Assembly (NCBI GenBank): GCA_963920635.1
Contig: OY987299.1
Span: 133,607,373 to 133,671,372, forward strand
Direction of reading: 5' to 3'
DNA: 64,000 nucleotides
Source of the DNA: Pseudeuparius sepicola
Taxonomy: Eukaryota > Arthropoda > Insecta > Coleoptera > Anthribidae
In this document: positions 55,124 to 64,000 of the stretch, piece by piece
Position numbering within the stretch: the first letter of the stretch is position 1
How the letters are laid out: each line of letters begins with the position of its first letter
Made by a program: the position numbers and the translations under genes
The notes under the pieces: model-generated
Databases searched by the model: none
What the model was told of the DNA's origin: nothing
The model's input: only the letters and a program-made list of their open reading frames with translations

Positions 55124-55854
55124 ATGGGCACCAAATCAAAAACTGGAATCTGTGCAATAGCTGTTACAGTAGCAGCTTTTATATTTATTTTATTAGCGTT
55201 CGTTACGCCTTACTGGCTAGTAAACGATGGCAAAGTCGCTGACCCCAAATTTATACGAATCGGTGTGTTATGATTTCATGTGCAATAAGGAGTGGTCAAT
55301 TAACTTTTTATATCTTTCTAGGATTATGGGAGGTTTGCTTTGTGAATTTCGAAGATTTTCGACATTACTACGACTATAAATTCACCGGCTGTTGGTGGGT
55401 TTTCGAGGAGGAATACTATATTATCCACGACTTTCTATTACCCGGATTTTTCATTGCTACGCAATTTTTCTTTACGCTGTGCATGACGTTAGTTTTAGTT
55501 GCGGCTTTCTTAACATGGATGTACTGCTTCTGTAGCAAAGTCCATGACAAATATCTGTTACTGTTATTAAGTAACGGTATAAACTTGGTACTAGCGGGAA
55601 CTTTTGGTTTCATAGCAGTGCTTATTTTCGGTTTTAATGGGGATAACAGGGACTGGATGCCTGAGTGGAAACACAACGACTTAAGTTGGTCGTTCGGAAT
55701 GGCAGTGGTAGGTTCGTTATTGCTCTTTCCGGCGGGAGGGTTATTCTTAGTTGAAGCTCGCAGAACAAAGTATAGACGATTGATAGAATCTGCCCCGCCT
55801 TCTCAATATAACATGGAAATTCCTAAACCGGGACCACACCATACAGATATCTAA
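55124..55854 (+). CDS. Claudin-like tetraspan protein (pasiflora type), two exons
   Basis: Proteins of this insect family are tetraspan components of septate junctions, the barrier junctions of epithelia and glia. Exon 1 is 55124-55262 and exon 2 is 55322-55854, joined in phase 1 across a 59-bp intron (acceptor TCTTTCTAG). The product has 223 residues. It has four membrane segments (about 9-30, 86-117, 124-151 and 168-190) and a first extracellular loop with the claudin W-GLW-C-C pattern: W31, GLW 47-49, C52 and C70 (GCWW). The loop 2 side has FNGDNRDWMPEW, and the short cytoplasmic tail is Pro-rich (PSQYNMEIPKPGP). AATAAA follows at 55887. The gene is intact. A related gene follows at 61204 in the same orientation, suggesting tandem duplication. 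Confidence 0.88.
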
Positions 55855-55886
55855 ATTAAATGTGAAATTTAAGTAAAAAAAATACG

Positions 55887-55892
55887 AATAAA
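55887..55892 (+). terminator. Polyadenylation signal AATAAA of the claudin-like gene
   Basis: AATAAA lies 32 bases past the stop codon. A fold-back transposon begins 17 bp further on. Confidence 0.65.
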
Positions 55893-55909
55893 ATTGTGAG
55901 TAAAGTATA

Positions 55910-56898
55910 CAGGGTGTCCGGAAATTACGTGCACATACGGAAGGGGGTAATTCTTTGGCCCATTTTAAGAAAAAAACTTCATATGAACGTATGTCGCAAA
56001 CGTCCTAACTTTTGAGATACAGGGCGTTAAAGTCCATTTTTTTAAATTGAATTTTGGCTACATCTCCCGAAATAATCAAGTTGCTGAACTCAAATTTGGC
56101 ACTGCTATGTTTTTGGGGATGGAGAATAAGCTGAAAATGTCAATTTCACCGTATCTCACAGAGGGCGCCACTTGCGCTGTTTTTTGACCACGCTTTTACG
56201 CGTAACTTTTTTGAGGTTATCTTTTAGGGCCTGCGGGTCCATCATTTTAGTGCATATTTTCATTCTGCAAGAAAAAGGTACTCTTGTTTCATAACGATTA
56301 AATCAACCGTTTACGTTTAAATTGGCAAAATGTGCTCCAAAACACCTGTTGACTCCAATATTCGAAACATAAAATTTTCAACGAATGAATGAATGTACAG
56401 TTGATATGTAGCATTTGAAAGCGGTCGTTGAAAATTTTATGTTTCGAATATTGGAGTCAACAGGTATTTTGGGGCACATTTTGCCAATTTAAACGTAAAC
56501 GGTTGATTTAATCGTTATGAAACAAGAGTACCCTTTTCTTGCAGAATGAAAATATGCACTAAAATGATGGACCTGCAGGACCAAAAAGATAACCTCAAAA
56601 AAGTTACGCGTAAAAGCGTGATCAAAAAACAGCGCAAGTGGCGCCCTCTGTGAGGTACGGTGAAATTGACATTTTCAGCTTATTCTCCATCCCCAAAAAC
56701 ATAGCAGTGCCAAATTTCAGTTCAGCAGCTTGATTATTTCGGGATATGTAGCCAAAATTCAATTTAAAAAAATGAACTTCAACGCCCTTATCTCAAAATT
56801 TAGGACGTTTACGACATACGTTCATATAAAGTTTTTTTCTTAAAATGGGCCAAAGAATTACCCCCTTCCGTATGTGCACGTAATTTCCGGACACCCTG
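55910..56898. mobile_element. TA-flanked fold-back, CAGGGTGTCCGG ends
   Basis: CAGGGTGTCCGGAAATTACG and its inverse CGTAATTTCCGGACACCCTG are flanked by TA (55908-55909, 56899-56900). Inverted arms cover the whole 989 bp, meeting near 56395 (GTTGACTCCAATATTCGAAA against its complement). Nothing is encoded. Confidence 0.88.
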
Positions 56899-56900
56899 TA

Positions 56901-58354
56901 TAGGTATAGAGAAGGAAATCTATTTTTATTTCAAAATATAAGCATTTAGTATGAAATTTGACAGGACATTTTGATGTGTATTAGAAAAACTACTGTTGTG
57001 TGAACTTGTAGGTAAATTTATGTTGACTGTACATATTTTTGTTTAAAATTTGAATGACTAAGTGTAAATATAAATGTAAGGAAATTGTTAAAAGCTTTTG
57101 AAACTACAATTTGTCAAAAAATACTAGGAATGGCACTGGTCATAGAGCAATAAATTATGACAAACTCCTAGATAAAATTCCAGCCTCCAAAAACTATTGA
57201 AACGGAATTTATTACAAAATCATTTTTTTAAATTATTTTATCTGAATGCTTATGTATTGAAATATTTAGCGCCTAATTATATTAGATATTTTCAGTTGTC
57301 TAGGTATAAAAATGCCTGATTCATGTATTAATAAACACAATTATTGTTCTGTTTTTAGGTTAAGATATATGTCGTATTTTTACACAGTTTTTGATGTTGT
57401 TTATGTAAGTAATATTAATCGATATAAGATATCAGCACAAAAGTGTGTCAATTATGAGAATATTAATGTTGTTTTATTTTTTAACTTATTTAGTTTTATT
57501 TTTTAATTGTTATAATGTGATTGTTTATAATACATTTCTTTATGAAAATTTCAGAATTAGATCTTGGTCCAATAATTCCACTAATGTTTGTTTTTATTTC
57601 TGAAATTTTTCTTAATCGAAAAAAATTATGCCGTCCAGCATTTAACAAAAAATGTACGAGTCCGTTGCCTTATTTTAGAAAAATAGGATCTTAATATATA
57701 ATTTTGTATATTGTAAACATTAGACTAAAAGCATACATAATTATGTCCCGTTACTTAACTTTTATAACACACCATTTTTGTACAAAAAATAAAACAATAA
57801 CAAAATTATTGTTGCTTTTCCCTTTACGTGCTTCTACCCAAAGTCTCAATGCCAAAAATCTATTGTGATAATAAACCTTGACTCAGGGGGTATTTTGCAA
57901 TCTGTTGCAGAAGACATTAGACTTATAAAGTTGTGTGAGAATTTAGATTTGAATAATATGTTCTTTTGTTCCCTGGTAAGTTTGACCTTTATTTTGTAAT
58001 GTCTAAAGTACCAGTGTTCAGAACAGTAGGTAGTTTCTTATAAGTAGATCAACATTTATAAGACAGGTATATTTTTAAATAAATTGTGTTTTTACTTTTA
58101 TACACGGTGTCTTAGGATTTAGCCGCAAAACTTTGTAAGGTGAGCATAGGTGTGTAGTAAAAGTTTGTAGCAACCAAGGTGGCAAAATTTGTTTTCATCG
58201 TCCTCGAACACGTCTGACAGACCCTGGAGGGTAAATAAACAAATCCTTATTTAATTTTCTCTGAATATTTTTATTTTGCCTTCATAATTTCGGTTTATGA
58301 GAGTAAAATAGTTTGCACTACCGCAATTAATAAGGGCATAAACTGACATCCAAT
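56901..58354. other. AT-rich intergenic sequence
   Basis: No supported gene or long repeat was found. The 64-codon frame at 57312-57506 has no recognisable domain. Confidence 0.4.
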
Positions 58355-58876
58355 AGTATATTTCATTAAGAGTCTGGAAATAAAGATTTTTCCGTGTGCG
58401 CGTGACAAATTCCCGTGTGAGGCGCAGCCTAACACGGGAAGTCAAGCAAGCACGGAAAAATCTATTAAATAAATAAAAAATAAACAATGCAGACAATATA
58501 GTGTTATTTGGTATATGTATGATGCGTTTCCATGGTTACTCTCAAATTATTTCAAAGGTGCTTTGTTGTAAATTATAGTTGTTGTCAGATAAGGTGAATA
58601 AAACGTCAAAAATATTACAGAAATGTATCTAAATATTGAAACACTTACGAATTAAAATACAAAATAGGTAGGTACATAGGTATGTTAAATATCAGAGAGC
58701 ATATAGGTAGAGTTTCTTAAATTTAGTTTACTTTGCTGTATATTTCTATTTTAAAGCCATATATTCGGTATTTTTATTCAGGGCGCTGTTTCCGTGGGCT
58801 AGCCCGAAAAACCCCATCTTTCATTATTGCTAAAACAGATGAAAATAAGGTGTTTTCAAAGAAGTATAATAAAAAA
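58355..58876. mobile_element. Family R repeat, copy 3, internally shortened
   Basis: It matches copies 1 and 2 from TATTTCATTAAGAGTCTGG to AAAGAAGTATAATAAAAAA but lacks about 80 bp after the leading hairpin. Its loop GAGGCGCAGCCTA agrees in orientation with copy 2 and is inverted relative to copy 1. Confidence 0.7.
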
Positions 58877-60246
58877 GACATTTTCACCCTTATAGGAAAT
58901 ACCTACCTAATTAGCCCATTCCAAACTAAAAAAATCTTCATGGCTTATCAAACCGATAATTTTTTAGGTGAATTCATGTGTAAAGAGCATACCTACACAA
59001 AAATATATATCTAATAAAATTAGAATATATATTTTATTAATTCTAAATCACCCTGTAGATGAGAGTGGGTGGGATTTTCTAATCCACACCCACTCTGTTT
59101 AGAATACAAAAGTTAATCGATAGCATTCTAAATTTTTTCATCCCCTTTGTTGCAATGGTGAACTTGTTTGTACAATATTCTCCTTCATTCACAGTCCGTG
59201 CAATTTGTACCCGTCCGTAAGAAAGTAAACAAACTACCAAAGTGAAACGGTCTGCTCGATCACGACCGAATGCCACGAACGAACTCTTCGTTTAGAATCG
59301 TCGGTGACTCCACGCAGGTGTGGTCTGGGTATTTTCTAATTATTGTAATTGCAACGTTATTATTCATCGTTCACAAAGTTGTAAATAAAAATAACAACCG
59401 TGTAGTGCCTATAAAACTTTGCATTAGCCAAAGAAGCGTTCGCCGAGGACGAGGACGAGTTTGGGAGGATATTTTTGGCTTTTGTTTACGTTAGTCGTTT
59501 GTTATGGAGTACCAGCGGGTTGAGGTAAAGTCAGAGGGACCATAGGGTCATTATAGTCATAAGTACTTTAGTAATTACCGCGTTTCTTAGAGTTAGAAAT
59601 AGTCCGCAAATTACGATATACAAGGTAGTATTAATTTTAGCCATTTTTAATTTAAAGAATAGTGTATTAAAATGTAGAAAAAAAAACTTTATCCAAAACA
59701 TTTATTTGTTTTTGTTGTGAAGTTAAAGTAACTTATTCAATTTTTGGTATACTTGGGTAGGGACCTATCTTTACAGTGTGTTCCAGAAGTGAATAAGTGA
59801 ACAAAGAGGTGAGGGTGAGAAGGACCAAATTTGAAATCAATATTGGCCTATTTTATTATTTCTAACTTTTTTATTTATAAATAAAAATTGTTATGGCCTT
59901 ATTTGGGTTTTCTTCGAACAAAATGCGCTGTGTGTACCTACTACAATATTCATATAGATGGTAGGTATTATTATTATTATTATGATTACAGTGGGTAAAG
60001 TGCATTCAGTTTTATAAAAACCTTGTTATTAATTAATTAAAGTTGTACCTAATTTAAAAGATTCATAAAAAAATATTGCAATTTAATAGGAATGCTATGT
60101 AGGGTTAATTATTTATAAATCGTTCAACATAAAATCACATAAAATCAGATATTATACCTAACTCATTGATAGTAGACCACAGGAAAAACCATGTAATTAG
60201 TACTTAAGTATTCGTTTTACAAATATTAAGATCACTGGAAAAATAG
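58877..60246. other. Sequence upstream of the second claudin-like gene, nothing firm
   Basis: A lone right-hand terminus CACCCTG followed by TA occurs near 59050. The stretch at about 59180-59510 is somewhat GC-richer with a possible donor (CACGCAG|GTGTGG) and might be a 5' UTR exon of the downstream gene, but no coding evidence supports this. Confidence 0.3.
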
Positions 60247-60820
60247 TTATTTATGTACCAAGGCACTGAAGTTCAATTTTTTATGACTCATGTGGAATTT
60301 AGTTGCCGAGGGAGGCTTCTATGGCCAAGGCAAATAAACCACGAGCCATAAAGAACTTCAGTGCCGAGGTTCATATTATATTTTTTTGAAATCGGAAAAA
60401 AAATATTTTATTAGGCAAGAAAATAATCATACGGGATCACCCGTCCATGAACTAACTGCGCGCGGCGTTGCTTGACTTTGACGATCGCTCTACCTAGGTC
60501 AAGTTTGACACGGGGCCTTCAAACAGAAAAACCAAACTGCTGCTTGTTGTGTAGCCTACACAACAAATCTATTGATATTCAAACCTACTAAAATATTTAT
60601 ACTGAAAGATTGAGGTGTTATAGGTAACAATTTCGCAATGTGTACGAAAAGTTAAATGGGCCTTTATTGTCTGGGTTTTGAATATTTGGTCACTTTTGAC
60701 GGGCGATGGCTCCGCGTGTGACGTTTGATGTTTACATCTCGCCAAGGCCTACTTCAGTGCCGATTTCTGAGCTTCTAATGACGATTTTGGGACACTTCAC
60801 TGCCGATTTCAAGAAAAAAA
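60247..60820 (+). repeat. Dispersed repeat S, copy 2
   Basis: It is a same-orientation relative of 20324-20930 (TTATTTATGTACCAAGGCAC at the start, GACGTTTGATGTTTACATCT near the end). Small indels and the missing internal hairpin distinguish it. Confidence 0.7.
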
Positions 60821-61203
60821 CATTTATTCGTTTTACAAATAGGTGTTAAGGTTTAAATTTTTAAAATGTTTAAAATATAGTTGGTGTACAATTTTCAAAT
60901 GAATGGTAAACCATCGCTGTCCACTATTTGCTTTAATAATATCCTTATTAATTGACCAGAACTAATATAGTATTACAATAAACTAAATAATATTACTCTT
61001 TTTCTACGACCACAAGCCTTATTATCCCCTCCAAAAAGCACGAAAAGTCCCCTACCATAACCAGTCAATCGTAAAGGTCAACAGTAAATCGATTTTCAGT
61101 TAAAAAGATCATCCATTTACAGGATCTGTTATTCTAGTTTCTCATTTTGTGTAAAACAAATAGCGTATTGTGCTTTATCCTTTAAAGAAGGTCGTTTAAA
61201 ACG

Positions 61204-61621
61204 ATGAAGGAGTTACTTAAAGACCATGTAAGTGTTCATTGATAATTCGTGGTTAATTTGGCTGGTTTTTAAAAAATAGTTTGTGGTATTTCCATTTTGG
61301 GGCCGTCATAATATAGTCCCAAGTCCTAAAGGACACTTTCCAGTCTCATGACATAAATAACGATTGTTATTCATTTCCAGATGAAGAAGAGGTCGCTAGC
61401 CGGCAACGTGGGTATAGTCTTCTTCGTGGTGGCTTTCGTGTTGATAGCGGTGGCGTTTTCGACGCCTAGTTGGCTGGTGTCCGACTACAGAATAACGGGG
61501 GCGAAACTGGACAGGTTTGGCCTGTGGACGCACTGCTTTAGGTCCCTTCCTGATCCTTATGACACTTCTCAAAGGAGGTTTTTTGTGGGTTGCCGGTGGA
61601 TATACGATCCATTCACCACAG
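61204..61621 (+). CDS. Second claudin-like tetraspan gene, 5' exon(s) only
   Basis: The main exon (61381-61621) encodes MKKRSLAGNVGIVFFVVAFV, a first membrane segment, then TPSW, FGLWTHCF and VGCRWIYDPFTTG. This is the W-GLW-C-C claudin loop seen in the gene at 55124. It ends at ACCACAG|GTTTGT in phase 1, and the rest of the protein must lie beyond the window. Two starts are possible. The first ATG of this exon follows directly after TTCATTTCCAG, a good acceptor. A small upstream exon, ATG at 61204 to CAT at 61227 before GTAAGT, would splice in frame and add eight residues (MKELLKDH). Family members usually begin close to the first membrane segment, so both fit. A fold-back element occupies the following intron. 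Confidence 0.8.
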
Positions 61622-61818
61622 GTTTGTGTGATTATTTTTTTAAGGTTTACGTGAGAGAAAATTGAACGTATTTAACAAATTAAATTATTAGGTAACTTTA
61701 CATTTTTTAGTTCAAAAATTTGTATGACGTTTTCTGTCAATAACTTAGTTTTTTTAAATAAATTGCAAAAGTAAAGAAAAAAATTTAGAAATAACAATTG
61801 CAGGAACTGTTAAGTATA

Positions 61819-63037
61819 CAGGGTGTAACTGAACTGATGGTCAAAAATGAAACCACGTATTCTTGGGGTCAAAGTAAGGGCACTTCTTCATATATTTTTT
61901 CTCCTACGGGCCATAGTTTTTTTTACACAGAGCGTAGATGTTTGGGGAAAAATACACATATTTCTTAGTACCTCTAGAAGTATACGAGATATTTTCTTCA
62001 AACTTGGCGTGTCACATGAGTGGATGAGTTGTTAAATTTAAGGTTAATATGAAGCTTCTGAGGCCCCCAATTGCGGAGATACAGGGTGTTATTAAAATTA
62101 ATTAGTTCAGAAAAATATGAATACCCTGTATAATCGCATTTTTTAAATTTGTTTTGAATGGTAAATTCAATGGTTAACAAAAAGTATCTCTTAGTATTTT
62201 TTCATATTCGCAGCCGTTTATTAATTATTTTCAAAGAACGGCAACGCTGCAATGAACAATAGTCACTTTAAGAATAAATCTAGCAATCTGTGATTGTCAA
62301 TAATTAAACTTTATTTAACAAAATACAAAAGCAAAAACGATAATAAAAGAAACGTAATGCTATTAGAAAATTAAATTATTAAATGTTCTTTCAATACACG
62401 CAACTATGCGTTTCTGCATGTTTATTATTGCCATTGGCAAGTCCATAGCAAAAGTACATATCAGTCAATTCTTCGAATGAAAATATCATTTTTCAAAATA
62501 TTGATACTAAAGTGCAAAGTTGACAGCCAAATGATTCAAATAATGCCATGTTTAATTTACATCCACAGATTGTTAGATTTATTCCTAAAATGACTTGTTT
62601 ATTGCAGCCCTGCCATTCTTTGAAAATAATTAAGAAACGGCTAAGAATATGAAAAAATACTAAGATATACTTTTTGTTAACCATTGAATTTACCACTCAA
62701 AACAAATTAAAAAAATGCGATTATACAGGGTATTCATATTTTTCTGAACTAATTAATTTTAATAACACCCTGTATCTCCGCAATTGGGGGCCTCAGAAGC
62801 TTCATATTAACCTTAAATTTGACAGCTCATCCGCTCATGTGACACGCCAAGTTTGAAGAAAATATCTCTTATACTTCTAGAACTACTAAGAAGTATATGT
62901 GTATTTTTCTCTAAATTTCTACGCTCTGTATAAAAAAAACTATGGCCCGTAGGAGAAAAAATATATGAAGAAGTGCCCTTATTTTGACTCCAAGATTACG
63001 TGGTTTCATTTTTGACTATCAGTTCAGTTACACCCTG
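61819..63037. mobile_element. TA-flanked fold-back, family A copy 2
   Basis: The ends CAGGGTGTAACTGAACTG and CAGTTCAGTTACACCCTG carry TA outside (61817-61818, 63038-63039). It is the same family as 4902-5966 and includes the same inner CAGGGT-type ends (GAGATACAGGGTGTTATTAA). It lies in the intron after the first exon of the second claudin-like gene. Confidence 0.85.
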
Positions 63038-63039
63038 TA

Positions 63040-64000
63040 TGTTTTTTATAAAATAAAATTAAATGACAATAGGCATAAATTTAGCTATTATCATACCACA
63101 ACAAAATGGTAACTAGAAGAACTCTCTATCTAAAAAAATTGTTACATATTTCTAGGAAAAAATCAGTTATCATGAGTTCTTTTAACTTTCTTATTATTAT
63201 TATAAATTAAAAATAAGTTAGATTGGTTTATTTTATCCATGGTGAGAACTTTTGATAACTATGTTCCTGTAACGTACCCTATTTTCAAATCAGTGAGGTG
63301 TTTTTAAATAAGGTTGACACTAAAAACCCCAATTTTTGTTTAAACTATAAAGCGAAGGAAAAAATCCAAGTGATTTCGGTACTTATCTGACAAAAAAAAT
63401 TATAGCTTCAAGCAACGGTAGAACGTCAAAAATAATCCGATTAGCCTGTAGCCCTACTTTCGAGATACACAGGGAGACAAAAAAATAAATTAAAACATTA
63501 TTAAGATGTTGAAATTTAGCAAGCCTTAATGTTTGATATTGTGTTGAAAGCTGGTAGAGTTAAGAAACTGTCTATTTTAATAAATAGTATAAATCAGGTA
63601 AAATACATAACATAAAAAACAGGTCTATGGTAAATTAATATAAAACAAATTTTAAAGGTCTGCTGTTGGAAGTAAATTTTTCCTTCCAGAAAAAGTATTT
63701 TATTTTCAATTTTACTCGTAAATTTTTACTTAAAGAAAAAGTATTTCAATTACTTCCAACCTCGAGGCAAACCTTTTCAATTTATTTTTTTACCATAAAA
63801 CTGTTTTTGATACGTTATCTACAGTGTGTCCCAATTTGATACTGGGCACCTCAGAAATATATATGAAGGACAAGGAAAACAAATGGTCTCTAATTTTTTA
63901 TTGGTAGTCCCAAGGGAGAGTATCTCATAGAAGGTTGTATTTGGATGGATTAATTATTGCATGGCCTGCTATGATTTTTTTAAAGTAGCTAATTTTCAAG
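63040..64000. other. Probable intron of the second claudin-like gene
   Basis: No further exon was recognised. A new terminus of the fold-back group (TA then CAGTGTGTCCCAATTTG) starts at 63822 and may run past the window edge. A small inverted repeat of TTGGAAGTAA lies at about 63665-63760. Confidence 0.4.

Noticed and set aside
1..64000. CRISPR arrays, bacterial operons, rRNA genes and complete tRNA genes
   Set aside because: None were seen. Regular repeats here are simple satellites or transposon arms, and the only tRNA-like piece is an isolated T-arm.

Overview
The window looks like nuclear DNA of an insect with a large, repeat-filled genome. It is AT-rich, genes are split by spliceosomal introns (59 bp to about 8.5 kb), and the recognisable proteins are animal or insect families. 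A beetle-like genome is a guess from repeat style only.

Host genes sit mostly in the right half. On the minus strand, in order of transcription, are the last exon of a PfkB-type (pseudouridine kinase-like) sugar kinase (54131-53596), the Golgi Qb-SNARE membrin/GOSR2 (53097-52404, complete in two exons), and the PP2A activator PTPA (51246-40649, seven coding exons). The last PTPA exon lies beyond an 8.5-kb intron packed with transposons and ends in a GC-rich tail with seven 18-bp repeats. On the plus strand two claudin-like tetraspan genes of the insect pasiflora type follow in tandem: one complete (55124-55854) and one represented by its 5' exon(s) (61204-61621), running off the window. On the left, a two-exon THAP-domain protein lies at 1434-880, and a GC-rich Gly/Val-repeat protein has its terminal exon duplicated in tandem (22498-22154 and 23794-23450), with a probable upstream exon ending at 27855.

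The rest is mainly mobile DNA, and I could resolve much of its layering. At least eleven fold-back elements (inverted repeats over nearly their whole length, no transposase) are flanked by TA, and most start with a version of CAGGGTG or CAGTGTG. They are nested in one another or share a TA. Other elements are three hAT relics (one with an exact 8-bp target duplication), two P-element-like copies with exact 8-bp duplications and decayed THAP exons, another THAP-bearing element inside the PTPA intron, a Penelope-like GIY-YIG relic, a Harbinger-type element with TAA duplications, a 9-bp-duplication element that carries a GC-rich cargo, and an inverted pair of about 390-bp elements around the membrin and kinase genes.

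Other structures are a TATCGATA-rich satellite at 8.6-9.1 kb, a three-unit satellite at 28.65-29.9 kb, and a hairpin family whose loop is inverted between copies. The long stretches between these hold no gene I can support.
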